The translations under genes were made by a program, and so were the position numbers. A DNA stretch of 64,000 nucleotides, taken from assembly GCA_033977485.1 (NCBI GenBank), contig CM066995.1, positions 49,413,162 through 49,477,161 on the forward strand. The letters run 5' to 3'. The number at the start of each line of letters is the position of its first letter. Positions within the stretch are counted from its first letter, which is position 1. Shown here piece by piece: positions 47,016 to 60,254 of this stretch. The notes under the pieces were generated by a model. It saw nothing but the letters and a program-made list of their open reading frames with translations. It was not told the DNA's origin and did no database searches. This DNA comes from Hydrangea macrophylla. Taxonomy: Eukaryota > Streptophyta > Magnoliopsida > Cornales > Hydrangeaceae.

Positions 47016-47860
47016 AAGACCTTGGGCCACACCCGAGGCGCATCAAAAGACCTCAGGTTCGGAACCCAGGCACTAAAGACCTTGGGAACACACCCGAGGC
47101 AAAAGACCTCAAGGTCACGCCCAAGGCATCAGCTTCGCTTAGGTATAACCTAAGATGGGGGCAAATCCCCCTAGGTGGCTGATGATGGCAAGCTTCAAAA
47201 GATCTTGCAACCACCCATGTTCCAGGTCAGTTACCTACAGTCCTAGCTTCCACAAGACCCTCGGCTTAACGAAAGCTTGGGGAGCAGAAAGGCGCGATGG
47301 ACTAAACAGGCAATCACACGGGGTACTTACTGGCCTTGCGGTAACTAAGTCAAACTCTTAGACAACCCGAGCACCTGCAGTACTCAGAGGCAATAACTCT
47401 ACTTAGGTCCAAACCGACGATAGAGGTGACTAAAATCTCTTAGGTTGGCCGACGACAGAGGAGCAAAAAGACCCTAAAGCAACGTTATTTAGGTCGGCTC
47501 CACCAACATGGTCAAACTCTTCTCCCAACGGTCTTAACGAAGGCTGGCTGGGCGAAAGATAACCATCCTGGGGAGTTAACACAAAGGACCCTAAAGTAAC
47601 ACACTTTAGATCGACTTTTCCAACATGGTCAAATTCTTTTACCCACAACCTTGACGAAGGTTTACAGGTAGAAGATAACCATCCTGGGAGCTTAACTTAA
47701 GCAATAGACTCCGAATTAGGTCGAGTCTCAACTCCCGACCAATTCTAGAGCACTTAAAGACTCCGAGCTAGGCTAAGTCTCAACTCTTAGCCAGTTTCCG
47801 AGCACTCACAAAACTCAGAAGCTCCAAGGCAGCTTCCCCGAGCACTCAAACAGTGGCAAG
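47016..47860. repeat. Degenerate internal repeats of the non-autonomous LTR element
   Basis: Short units such as AAGACCTTGGG...CACACCCGAGGC recur at 47016-47130. A block of about 115 bp (47467-47580) containing AACATGGTCAAA and GATAACCATCCTGGG is repeated at 47583-47697. Units of about 60 bp with GACTCCGA...AGGTCGAGTCTCAACTC follow at 47705-47815. No coding potential seen. Confidence 0.8.
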
Positions 47861-48624
47861 TAACATCAAACAGATTTCCAAACTTGCCCCGATATGGCAT
47901 CAAGCTAACCTTAGAAATGGGGGGCAGCTGATACACCCAAAACTGGCTCTATCTTATAACCGAGCAGTTCAAATCAATAGCCAGTCCATGTCCCGGTCAA
48001 ATCATGCACAACTCCTCGGACAAGCATCAGCCCAAACGGTCTAGTCTACCTGAGACTCACCATCCTGAGCGATTCGTTCACAACCAGACCAACAGGTCGG
48101 GAAGACCACATTGGCACGGTCCGTACAGGCGCAGGCCAGCTGGGCCCACAACATATGCCCCAGATTATTCTAGGCAGTTTCCTACTCAAGATAGAAGACT
48201 AATGGAAAGAAAACATTGTTTCCTATTTCAATTAGGAAACCCCCACAATTAATGTCAATCAATCCATATCGGATTATATTTTCTTATCCATGTACGAGTA
48301 GGACTCTTGCATCTATAAAAGAGACCACTCGCCCCCATTAGAGGGGATCCCAATCTGTATCTCACCAAGAGAAATAAACTACATCGTCTAGCCTCTCCCA
48401 AGAAATCTTAAACACCACCCTGCATGTCGGCCCTTGGTTGTTCCAGTCGCCATTGTTGGATCACCAAGGTCCCTGCAACAGTTTATTTCACATAGTGGAA
48501 GTGCTCAGACACACGTGGACGTAGGTTCCTTCATTAATAGGGCCGAACCACATACACAAAATCAGTCTCACTTTCTCTCTCTCCTTAAATTGCTTTAATT
48601 TACTTTAACCAAATTTTGGCATCA

Positions 48625-48801
48625 CACACATATATATATATATAACACCGTGATAATTAAGCTAAACAAACAAAACATTAAATCTATGGCGAATGCTATC
48701 TTACAATTAAGTGGTGTGGTTGTATGGTACACCCAAACTACTTGACATGTAATTGTAAGAAATGTATATATCATGAGTACAAATGTTCCTTATCATAGGT
48801 A
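48625..48801. other. Unassigned stretch between elements
   Basis: Starts with a CA/TA microsatellite; nothing else recognised. Confidence 0.4.
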
Positions 48802-48804
48802 TTA

Positions 48805-50278
48805 GGCCTCGTTTGGTTGCCGGATAGGATAGAAGGGGATTGTATTAAGTGTAGTTAGTTATAGTGGGAGAACTAACTACATCATAAAAATAGTGCAGTA
48901 TTATTTTTATACTCTATTTGGTGCGTACCAGATTATACTGGGAATAAAATTGAAATAGTGCAATACTAAGTTTGGATGGCCATGATATAAGCTTAGATTA
49001 ATCTAACTTTCCCAAATTGCCATTCAAGTGAAAAACAACCAAATTGCTAGCAAAATAAGCATTTCTCTATGACATAACTACAAACAAAATATCAAGCTTT
49101 TTATTAATTTTCAACAATCTCTAGATATGATTATAATGAAAGATGAGAAAAGAATAGAATCAGTAAAGATTTTTGCACAAAAAAAAAGAAGAAAAAAATC
49201 AGTAAAGATTACAATTTATGAACAAAAGTGAAAAAATATCTAGATGATGCTCTTTCCCTCCTCTCTGCTCATATACCTGCGATTAGAAAAGTTTCAGTTA
49301 GACATTATCTATTTGAGGCCAACAAGAAAAAGAAAAATTAAAATCACATGTAGAAAAAGGAACTATGTAGATCTACCATTCCAAGCATTGTACCAACAAA
49401 AAGAAAAAAAAATGCATTTAGATCTAAAAGATATAAATATTGAAAAATTAAGTTGTTTTCTTAAAAATATATATATATATATATGAAACCGAAAATTTAT
49501 GGGAGTCAAAACTGAAAAAATAAAAGAAAAAAAGAAGCAAAACATGAAACAAAGAGAAAAATTTGTAGATCCCAAACTGTACAGATCTACATAGATCTAA
49601 GAAGGAGATTTGTAGATTTCCAGTGATGCAAAGAAGCAAAACATGAAAACAAAGAGAAAAATTTGTAGATCCCAAACCGTACAGATTGTAGATTTCCAAT
49701 GATATTAACTTTAAAAAGTTGTAGATCTATTTATACAAAGCTTCTGCTTAAAAAATTAGCACACTTTCCTTCAAATCAAACTAAGATGCAAAGAAAGGAA
49801 AATCCCAAATCGTATAGATCTGGCATAGATCTAAGAAGGAGACCGCATGTCGTCTTCTCTGGCGACAGTGAGGTTGATTGCGAGTCTTCTCCGGTGACAG
49901 CGAGGTCTCTCTTCCCTTCACTTCTTCCTCTCCCCTTCCTTGCTATTGTCTTCTTCCTCTCTCCTTCGTGGGGGTCTCTCTGGGTTCTTACACAATTTGA
50001 TGAGATGTGAATTAGAGAGAGGGAGAGGTAATTAAATAGTAAGGGGTAAAGTGGTATTTTTACCAAACAATCCAACTTACTCCTTATCCCGTGTTTTTAA
50101 TACCACCCTCCCCCAAGTATTGTTTTATCCTTCCTAGGCAGCATTATTTTTAACCCTACATTATAATACCTTTAGTTAAGTTGTACTGAAAAGTGGCTAA
50201 CAAACAAGGTATAAGTTTGGATTGGATTGGATTATTTTAGTCCAATCCCACTTAGTTATCATGCAACTAAACGAGCCC
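48805..50278. mobile_element. Non-autonomous PIF/Harbinger-like element, 1474 bp
   Basis: Ends GGCCTCGTTTGGTTGC and GCAACTAAACGAGCCC form imperfect terminal inverted repeats. The flanks carry a TTA duplication (48802-48804 and 50279-50281), the size and sequence preferred by PIF/Harbinger. There is no transposase ORF. Inside is a near-exact direct duplication of about 90 bp: GAAGCAAAACATGAAACAA recurs at 49534 and 49631. Confidence 0.88.
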
Positions 50279-50281
50279 TTA

Positions 50282-50466
50282 AGGTTTCTTATAATGGTAC
50301 AATATTTTGTTATCTTAGTACAAACATTTCTTATAAAAGTACAATATTTATTTTACTAGGTATAAATATTTTTAAAAGAGTACAACATTTCTTACATTAG
50401 TACAAACATTTGTTATTAAAGGTACAAAGTACTCTCTCTAAAAAAAATAAAAAAAAAGTTACAAAG
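50282..50466. repeat. Degenerate short tandem repeats (GTACAA...ATTTCTTA)
   Basis: About seven or eight units of 22-28 bp built on AGTACAA-ATTT-TTA. The Stowaway MITE interrupts the array; one more unit (GTACAAACATTTCC) follows it at 50741. Confidence 0.75.
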
Positions 50467-50468
50467 TA

Positions 50469-50741
50469 CTCCCTCCGTCCCTTTTTTTAAGTCCTATATT
50501 CTATTTTGGGATGTCCCAAAATTAGTGTCAATTTTCCTAAATTGGGAAACAAATTTTACTTAATTTCCAAAACTACCCTTCTTTGAAATTTACCCTAAGA
50601 TAAAACTAAAAAAATTATTGTAATGATTATGAACAATAGTGGAAAGTAGGCGTAAATTTTTTTTGTTTCCTTCAAAAGTTGAGTTATCAAAATTGGACTA
50701 AAAAAAAAGGCGAACTTAAAAAAAAAAAAAGAGGGAGGGAG
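50469..50741. mobile_element. Stowaway-type MITE (Tc1/mariner), 273 bp
   Basis: Starts CTCCCTCCGTCCC and ends GAGGGAGGGAG, with TA on both sides (50467-50468 and 50742-50743), as expected for Stowaway elements. Confidence 0.93.
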
Positions 50742-50743
50742 TA

Positions 50744-51170
50744 CAAACATTTCCTACCTTATTATAAATGGAGAATTTCAATAAGAATAGTTTGGTTGTA
50801 TGAAAGAATTCTCCTAAAATCTCCACGCGAGCTACCAACCACCACTGTAGTCAAAATAAGCTTAAATCTTAAACCTAAATCTACACAAGGGGGGAAAAGG
50901 GCAAGTGAGGCGAGGCAGAGGGCACATGAGCGGCTACCTTCAGCCACCTTCGGTCACCATCATCCACCACCGGCCAGCGCCATCTCTGTCTAAGACCTCT
51001 TTATTTTTCTCGCCACAGACCTCTCACCTTCATTCCTAGGGATTGGAAACCCAGTTTTTTTTTTTCCTACCTGTTTGGTCAGTGATTCCAAAAGATTTCT
51101 ACCGTTGGGATTTTGCCGACATAAGTTGCCAGGGTGATTTTGTCGCTGACGAGAGGAGTACGGAGTCTCT

Positions 51171-51227
<57 letters not shown>
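50744..51227 (+). promoter_or_regulatory. Promoter and 5' UTR region of TAF5
   Basis: About 480 bases between the Stowaway MITE and the TAF5 ATG. No clear TATA box, as often in housekeeping genes. A GA-microsatellite lies in the presumed 5' UTR at 51173-51224. GAGA tracts are common in plant 5' leaders. Confidence 0.55.
51173..51224. repeat. (GA)n microsatellite in the TAF5 5' leader
   Basis: A perfect GA run ends three bases before the ATG at 51228. Confidence 0.97.
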
Positions 51228-54200
51228 ATGGACGAAGAAGAGATAGAGAAAGCGGTGATAGCGTATCTGAAGAAGAAGGGTTTTAAGCAAACAGAGCTCG
51301 CTTTCCAAGAAGAGCAGCACCACCAAACCAAAACATCATCTTTCAACTCCTCCGCCAATTCCAATACTCACCCCGACATTGCCAAACACATCCTGTCTCT
51401 CACTGAGTATGCTTTAACTAGTATATATATATATATACATATACATTTGTGTCTGTGTGTTTGTGTGTATCTAGTTGCTGTATTCTGTTACTATTTTCAG
51501 AAATATGTTATCGTTTTATTATTACTATTATTTTTTTTAATTATGGAACTTGAATTCACTTCATGTGTCAGTTGAGGAACTTCTTGGTGCTTGAAATTTA
51601 AGGACTTTACAAAAATTTAAAATAGGAAATTCCTGGGATTTAATCAGTTAGCTGAAGATTAGGATTCTTTTAATTATATATATATATATATACAGTTAGG
51701 CTCTACAGAGGGCGCCCTCGGAACTCTGTTTTGGCCGTCGGATCGTGTTTTCATTAATGGCAGTTTTGTCATTTCACAGTTTTTAAACACAATCCGACGG
51801 CCAAAACAGAGTCACACTCACTTTAATAATATTAAAGAGATGTGGCCCTCTTTAGAGAATCTTTGTATATATATATATATTCTGCGTTCAATAATGGATA
51901 AGTACCTTTATTTCATATAGTGCAACAATTGATTAGTCCTAATGATCCTTATCAGCCTTGGAGTTTTAATGGTCTGTAGTCAGCGTTGTTAGTTGTGGGT
52001 ATTCGACTGGATGATACGAACTAGAAAAGAACAAATTAATTTACAATATATATTTGTAAAATATTCTTCTATAATTCATGTATTTAAATTGGTGCAAGAT
52101 AGATGGTTTAATAAAACAATAATGATACACACACGCACAATTCTACACACTTTTCTACACTACACAATCCTGGCCATTCATTCCAGTGGACCCCATGTGC
52201 TCCCGTGTGGGACCTATGTGTGATCTATGGGATCCACTGGAATCAATGGCCAGAATTGTGTGGTGTAAAAAAGTGTGTAGAATTGTGTGTGTATCATTAC
52301 TCTTAATAAAATATGTATCTGTAAGGATTATGCATGAATAGGAGTATTCATTAACACCTGCACTAGCTAGAGTTAAGAAATATGGCTTTTTAGGGACATA
52401 TCAGACAACTGAAGATTTGCACTATTATGATTAAACCTTTTTTTAAGTACCAACTATTACTATTCCATTGTGAAGTCTTGTGATATATGAGGATTATAGT
52501 GTTAAACATGTTTGAAAGGTTGTGTCTTTCTTTGATGGGTCAAATATCTAAAGAATGGCATACTTTTTGTTTAATCTATAAGGCCCAATAGATATGTTGT
52601 CACCGACAGAAGAGTTGAAGCTGTTGAAATACCTTCCCTTGCTCATTTTTCTTCTTGGTGCATTTTCTTTTAAGTTATAATTTTTGGTTCACAATGATGA
52701 ATGTGAAAAAGAGAAAATAAGAAGAATGTAATTAGAGAGGAAAGAGTTATCATAGGACGTGTGGATGACTATGATCCGCCTAGCATAATAGTTGGATAGT
52801 TTTGGATGAAATTCAGAATTTCAAAATTATGTGTCAAATGTGGATGGGATATTGCCAGTTGGGTCGTGAAACTTTCTAGGCCCTATGGATTAGGTTGGAT
52901 GAATGATACTACAAGAAGATGTTGTGAAGTCTAATGCAATTGTTACATTGCAAAATCCGCCACAATGAGAATGGGAGCCTTGTTTAATTTTGATGCTCAA
53001 TATCTCAAGAGAATGGATGCTAGGTTTCATTTTTTTGGGCAGTAAGAAATTGGGTTTATTTAATGAACAAATGCCTAGAAAAGTGAAGGAGACAATATTG
53101 AGCAGCTAAGAGTAGTCTAGGATTTGGGGTGCTAAATATTCTTTTTGTTTCTGCTGCTCTGCCCAATTTTTTCCAAAGGACTTTTTTTTTTGCTACCTGG
53201 ATTTCCTTCATGCTATCGCGAATTTATTTCACACTAAATATAGTATATGATTGTTGTAAGAGAGCTTAGGATCACATCAACAATAGCCAAGTTCTAGGTT
53301 TTATCATACTCAACCCAAATGCACTCCTCATCAATGTTGGTTTTACATTTTGATTGTGCCTGCATTTAGAATATAGTTGTTTTCTCCCTATATAACTGCT
53401 AAATTGGTCTACTTGTCACTTTCATCTTCAAGCATGCATAGGCGACAAAAAAGTTTCATGGTGTACTGTAGGGATAAATTTTATTAACTCAATGTGTTAT
53501 ATGAACCTCGGAGTTGGCGGCCATTTATGTAATACCTTGTGGGTCTCTGTGGATGTTTACTAGACAGAGGATAGTGCCAATAGGTGTGGGGATGTTGGAC
53601 AATTGCAAAGTCCTAAAAAAGAGACGGAGACTCCTTGGTGCAGAGTTGAGGGGATTTAGGAAGTTGGGTTTATGAGTAAAGCAAACTACAAATAAAGTGA
53701 AGTTGTGGTGTTTCTGGTTTGGCAGGGGTGTAGGATGGAGGTGCCAATGAGCATTTCTCTCATTTAGGAGCTAGAAACGGGGAGTCAACAGTGGTTGATA
53801 ATGTAGAAGGCCGTTAGACAATGTATTCTATGCTTTTGAGTTGATTCGTTAATAGAAACGATGATATATAGGTTGGTGGGTCCTATTGAATGCTTTCCAG
53901 TTTCTTTGAAGTGGAAAGTAAGTTGGAAGCAATAACATGTGATTAAAATAGAAGTTAGACTTCGGTTAGGGGATGCAATTGTCATAAATTTAGGTTTTGA
54001 GGATTGTTTTGAGATTTCTAAGAATACGTTGAGTCCCATCTTGAGGTTGTTTTCCGAATTCTTCGGTACCTAAAGTCTCTCCAGCAAAAGGGCTTAATTT
54101 TTTCCCGGCATGATCATTTGAGGGTGGAAGCTTATACCGATGCAGACTGGGCTGGTTCCATTACTGATAAGAGGTTCACCTCGGGATACTGCACCTTTGT

Positions 54201-57200
54201 GGGAGGTAATCTTGTTAGCTGATGAAGTAAAAAGAAGAATGTTGTGTCCAGGTCTAGTGCAGAAGTCGAGTTTAGAGCTATGGTCCAAGGAGTGTGTGAG
54301 CTCTTGTGGATTAAATCTCTGTTGAAAGACTTGAAGATTGAGTTGAATGATTCTATGAGACAATATTGCGATAATAAGTCTGCGATCAGTATGGCTCACA
54401 ATCCCGTCACGATCGAACTAAGCATGTAGAGATTGACTTGCACTTTATTAAGGAGAATCTTACCAGTGGGACTATTTGCACTCCATTTGTGAAGTCGGGT
54501 GATCAACTTGCGGATATTCTTACTAAGGGAATAGGAAGTCGACCATTCCATGTTTTTAGACAAGCTGAATATAAAAGATATATTTGTATCAGCTTGAGGG
54601 GGAGTGTTGAGAGCTATTTTGTTGAGAGCTATTTTTTTATCTTTCCTGTTATGTAAGGACTCATATGTAATTATTAGTTTATCATCTTATTATTCAATAT
54701 AAGAGAGGTCCTAACGTTAGTTAGCCCTAAGTTTTTGCCTAATCTCTTAGTCTACAGCCCTCACCTAAAGTAATTAACATTTTAGGTTTGTAGAGGTGGG
54801 TGTAGATGTGCTTTGTGGTTTGCTAACTAGCTCCCTTGTGTGCCTTAAGTGGATACTTTTATCAAAAAATAAGCTTTACTTTAGTTTTGGGTTTCATAGT
54901 TCTCCATTGCTTGATCTTTGAAATGGGCAAATTTTATGTTTTTCCACTATGACATTGTAAATTTGTTATTTAGAATTGGAAATTTGCAAATTTCCACTAT
55001 GATTAGGGATTTGATATGAGTATGGGTGGTGGACATGGATACTTCTTGACCATCCTCAAAACAAATTGAAGCGTGACACATTGTTAGTCTCCGCTAGATT
55101 CTGTGTATAAGTAAGAAATGGCATAAATATGCACCAAAAGGGGGTGCTCCCATGTATAACGGAAGTATACACACATGAAAACCTATAAACATAGCTCATC
55201 TTGGAATCTAGGAAAAAGGTGAGATACCTAGGAGAGCTCCCTAAGTTTTCTGAAAATGTTAACATGCACGTGTTACTGGTTCCAACATGGTGAAAAATGC
55301 TAATATTAGAGTGCCCTTGTTCCACGAACTGGTGCGTGTCTAGTTCTAGCTACTTATACTCTTTTAAGCATGGATATTGCTACAAGAGAGTTATAGCCAT
55401 AATATACTAGAACTCCTTAGATACTTTTCATCATGTGTTGGATACTTTTAAACGTATCATCGGTATCGATAATTTTAAAAAAATGTGCTAATTTTTAACA
55501 TGTGTAGGATACTTTTTGAGACATGTCCGACGCATCTTGAACGTTGAGATGATGGCATTATTTTGTATTACAATATTGTAATTTAGAGAAACATTTCAAA
55601 GCTATTTTTTCAACTACTTTAAAGAAATTTTTTTTGGCTATATAAAGATAAATCATTGAACCTAATCGAAAATAGAGGACCATGCTATATGAAAATTTAT
55701 TCGGTCCATTTGAATTATCAGTCAAAATATTTTTATCTATGTAAATTTTAAAAAATAACTATTCGTCAATATGAATGCGCATAATCATGAATGACACGCA
55801 TAATCATGAATGACAATCAGTTAATTTTTGTATGCATACATATGCCCAAATTTGATTATATCAGTGTGCTCGTACCATATTAATGTGCCGACATCATGGA
55901 CGCACCGCACCCTCTTTTTGGTGCCTTATATTTCAAAATGCATACTCTCTTGTGAAAAACCGTACCCAAATTATATCGTATCTTCAGATATCTGTGTCCA
56001 TGCTATGTAGTTTATACTTGTCGTGTTTATAGAATGCACACCCGTCATTGTGAATCTGTGACGAGTGTTTGTGGCTGTGTCTTGTAGATCAGAAAATGTT
56101 CCAGCACAATACCAAGATGGATATAGCAAGCTAAGGTCATGGACCTATGGTTCACTGGATATGTACAAGGTAATTGTTATTTAATATCATTTCTTCATAA
56201 CTTGTGGCATGATGGGCGATTTAGACATTTCTGCTAAACTGTCTGTTGTACCTATTAAGTTGAACCAAAAGCATCTCTTTTATATTTTTGGAAGGCAATA
56301 GGTGTGGTCAACCCCTATTTCAGTTAATATTGCATGAATTGTTCTTAATATGTTGAAGCACCCATATCAGTTACTCGACACTTGGACATGGGTGGCATAC
56401 ACGTCGGACACATCTAGTTGGACACCCACGAAGAAGCTTGTTAGCTACTTATATAGTAGCTTAAAGTCTCTAATTATGTTTCTTTTGCTCAAAATAAATG
56501 AAACGCTCACGTCAAAGTCTTTTAATTACATGAAACACTAGTTTCTCTTATAAATATAAGAAAAATTTAGATTTATTGGTTTAACCTAGACGCCTCACGT
56601 ACTTAGATCCATGGAATGTCCGAGAACTCAACACACGTACCCGAGTCCATGTAGCATAGATTTCAATCGCAATACATAATATAAAATCACTTTCCTAACC
56701 CATGGTTGGGTGGGGCATACCCAACTCTACAAGCCCAAAAGGTGCATAGGAAATGAAGGGAATGAATCAACTAGGCGAGGAAGAAATTTGCTTCCATGAT
56801 TTGTTAAGAACTCAAATTATTGAAGAATTGGATCTGTACTTTAATATCTGTAGTAAAATCAATGATTAGTGTAGAAGTAGACCAAGCATCAATGCAATGG
56901 GCTTTGTGGTGGGGGTGGTGAAACAATTAAGAAAACTATTTTTTACTGTCAATTACATTATTCTTGTTGGGGATAACAAGAATAAAGTACACTTTCAGCT
57001 TTGATTCCTCCTTAAAATCTGATGTTGGTCTCCCAACTTTCTTGGTTGAGCATAAATGGGTATATCAATTAGTGCAGACACTTCATATGTTCTGACATCA
57101 TAAGCACTTCAAGTTTATGACTCCCACTAGCCTTTAGTGTCTAGGGGTGGTAATTAAAATATAAGAGCATGCAAGTGGCAAGAGTTTCCCTTACATGCAT

Positions 57201-60200
57201 GGGAGCTTGACAAGCATTTTTGAGACTTGCAGCCTTTTCTTGTACTACTTTTCTCAAGGTAAGCCTTAGATCCCAAACCATCTTTGTAGTTGGTTTTATT
57301 TCCAAATTAGGAATCCGACTCCTTTTCTTTTCTTTTTTTTTTTTGGTTGAATTTCACTATAAATTTCTCTGTCCTGTTCTATTATTTATAAATCTTTTCA
57401 AAAGGCACCCACTGATTATTTGGTTGAATTTCACTATAAATTTCTCTGTCCTGTTCTATTATTTATAAATCTTTTCAAAAGGCACCCACTGATTATTTTC
57501 AAAAGAGGGGAGCCTTGGCGCAACGGTAAGGTTGCTCTATTCTGACCTGGTGGTCACGGGTTCGAATATGGAAACAGCCTCTCTGCTTTGCAAGGGTAAG
57601 ACTACGTACATCTCACCCTCCCCAGACTCCGCAATGGCAGGAGCCTCATGCACTGGGCTACCCCCTTTTTTTTTTCTTTTCTTTCTTTCTTTCTTTCTGT
57701 GTAGGTATTTATGCATATGCTTAATGGAATACTGTTTTTGTATTGGTTGCCTCCATACAAATCACTATCAAGAAATCTATTTTTCTGTTGATGAGCATTT
57801 TGGTTCTTACCTTAACTTTGCAAGGGCCTACGGACATCCTTCTATCAGTAAATGACAATTAATGGGAAGGTTAATGCCATTGTGTTGAGGACAGATTTCA
57901 TTGTTTCAGAGATGTTTTAAGTCCAAAACAATAGTTGTTGGTAAAAATCTTTGATTCCCAGGTAGCATTTCAGCCTTTCAAGTTTCATATTTACATTTAT
58001 CCCAAACTCCCTTTCTTAAAATAGCAATGGCCATTTGGTACTTAATTTCATTTCATCTTGCTATAGCACTAGATTATGAGCCAAAGCTCTGTTGCCTGAT
58101 ATGGGGATGGCTATGTTACCCAGACTTGGGTACGGGTGTTGGGTGGTATGGTGTCGGGTTTGTCTAGTTTTCAAAGATTTTACACTATTTTGAAGGGTCC
58201 GAGAGAGAAGTAGCCTTATCCGGGTGTCGTGTCGGGCACGGGTACTCCATCCATTATGAAGGGTCCGGGTAACATAGGGGGATGGGTATACAGTGTTATT
58301 TTTCCTCTGGAAAGCATAACTATTTTTAAATATTGATCTTCAATTCCATAATATTGATAGAATGTTCATATTAACTTATCTATATATCGATGATCTGACT
58401 CGATGTTATTACTTGGTACTAATGTTCATTTGCTTGGATTGTATTATAACTTTGCAGCATGAGTTGCTTCGAGTCCTATATCCAGTATTTATCCATTGTT
58501 TCATGGATATTGTGGCTAAAGGTCACCTTCAAGAAGGTACAAGTTGTAGTTTTCCAATTTCATGTTATGCTGCATCCCTGCTGCAAGTTTGCACAGTTAT
58601 ACGGCAGATATTATGAGTTTACATTTGGATGACTATGTTAAATCTTCAGCTCGGAATTTTTTCAATTGCTTCCGTGAAGACCATGAGATGATGCATTTAC
58701 GCGACCTTCAAAAACTGGAAGGTGTTCTTTCTCCCTCTCATCTGGAGGTTAGTTAAAATCCTAGCCCCTCATGTTACAGTATGCACTTTTGTTACATCTT
58801 AATAACACTTGTCATTTTTAATCCTTTGCTCACCACATGTAGGAGATGGAGTTTGCTCATTCTCTGAGGCAGAGTAAAGTTAACATAAAGATTTGTCAGG
58901 TGATTCTTGATTTTTATAGTTAGTTATATTATATGTACAGATACGTATACGGGCATGTCATTTGTTCGTATTAGGATTATATGTTTGCTTAGCTGGAGCC
59001 AAGCTCCAGCATATGCTATGAGACATTTAAAGTCCATGTAGTTCATAGTATTAGATTACGAGAGTTTTCCTCTAATGAAACATTTCGACAACATGTTTTA
59101 TCCAGGCATTCCAAAAAGGAAAAATGGTATTAAATTAGGGGTCTTTTTTCTTGAAATTTGTAGCTTAATTTAGCTCACAAGATATACATGGAATTATCTA
59201 AATTAGCATGATGGTATTTGATATGTGCTCATACTTCTCGCTGCTACTATCTATTTATCATCACCATTCACTGTGCAAAATCCAGTGTTCTAAAAATCGG
59301 CCTAGGCGGCGCCTAGGCGCTAGGCGGTGCCCGGCCGCCGAGATTTTCCCTAGGCGTTTGAGAAAATCGGCCAGTGGATTAGTCGGCCTCTAGGCGGTGC
59401 TAGGCGGGGCCTACGCGGTGCTAGGCGGGCTAGGCGGTGCTAGGCGGGGCCTAGGCGGGCTAGGCGGGTTAGGGTGAGAATGCTAGAGAGTCTTATTTGG
59501 GTCCGACTCTTTGGAAAAAAAATCCTAACATTAGTATATATATATATACACTTAAGGTTTAAGTTAATTATGGAGAGATCCCTAATAGTTTTTTAAATAT
59601 TAAAATCTTCTAATAATCTTTACTTATTTCCAAAAAAACACCACATAACCTTTATATATATGTATCTATTATTTGAACCACAAATCTATAATTTCTTTTA
59701 ATTAACACCACATAACTGGTATATATATCTATTATATAATTAATTTTATTTATAAAACAAATCCGCCTAGGCCCCGCCTAGGCGTCCGCCTAGGCCCCTA
59801 GGCGCTAGGCCCCCCTTCGCCGCCCGACTAGCGCCTAGCGATTTTTAGAACATTGGCAAAATCCAACTATTTCAGTTTGCCTCCTGATTTGAGTTGCCAT
59901 TTTCTGCGGCCATGCTGCTTCGAATTTCCCTTGATAGACTTGGTTCAGGCCATATCCTAGATTTGCAATATTACATTAAATTCTGCCATATAGATGACAA
60001 GAAGTGATATAATTGAATTAGTTTTCATATTGGTGTTATGATATAGGAGTAAATATCACAATTTTGCTGAAGACTATCAATTCAAAAATTTGCAAGATGT
60101 CCAAGTGAGGCATAAAGTGTGGCTTTGAATGGATAAATTTGGTTGAGAGTATGGACTTAACCTTGCATTTCAGTTTGGTTGTATTTTTTGCTTGTTTATT

Positions 60201-60217
60201 AATATTCGATTGTGTTA

Positions 60218-60254
<37 letters not shown>

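Larger units (their letters stand above)
45655..48624 (+). mobile_element. Small non-autonomous LTR retrotransposon, 2.97 kb
   Basis: The LTRs are 45655-46356 (702 bp) and 47929-48624 (696 bp), starting TGATACACCC and ending TTTTGGCATCA. They are similar but carry scattered differences, so it is older than the Tekay element. A TATA box lies at 46040 (TATAAAAG) and again at 48314. CTTGGCGCGGTCTGTGGG directly after the 5' LTR resembles the primer binding site of Tat-like elements. A purine tract (GAAATGGGGGGC) precedes the 3' LTR. The 1.57-kb interior has only a gag-like ORF and repeats, with no protease, RT or integrase. Target duplication is obscured by flanking AT/CA microsatellites. Confidence 0.9.

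Noticed and set aside
51043..51246. ORFs across the GA run before TAF5
   Set aside because: Open only because of the dinucleotide repeat; TAF5 starts at 51228 in another frame.
57507..57575. Possible tRNA gene (A and B boxes present)
   Set aside because: No complete cloverleaf; the following body and T-rich tail identify a SINE.
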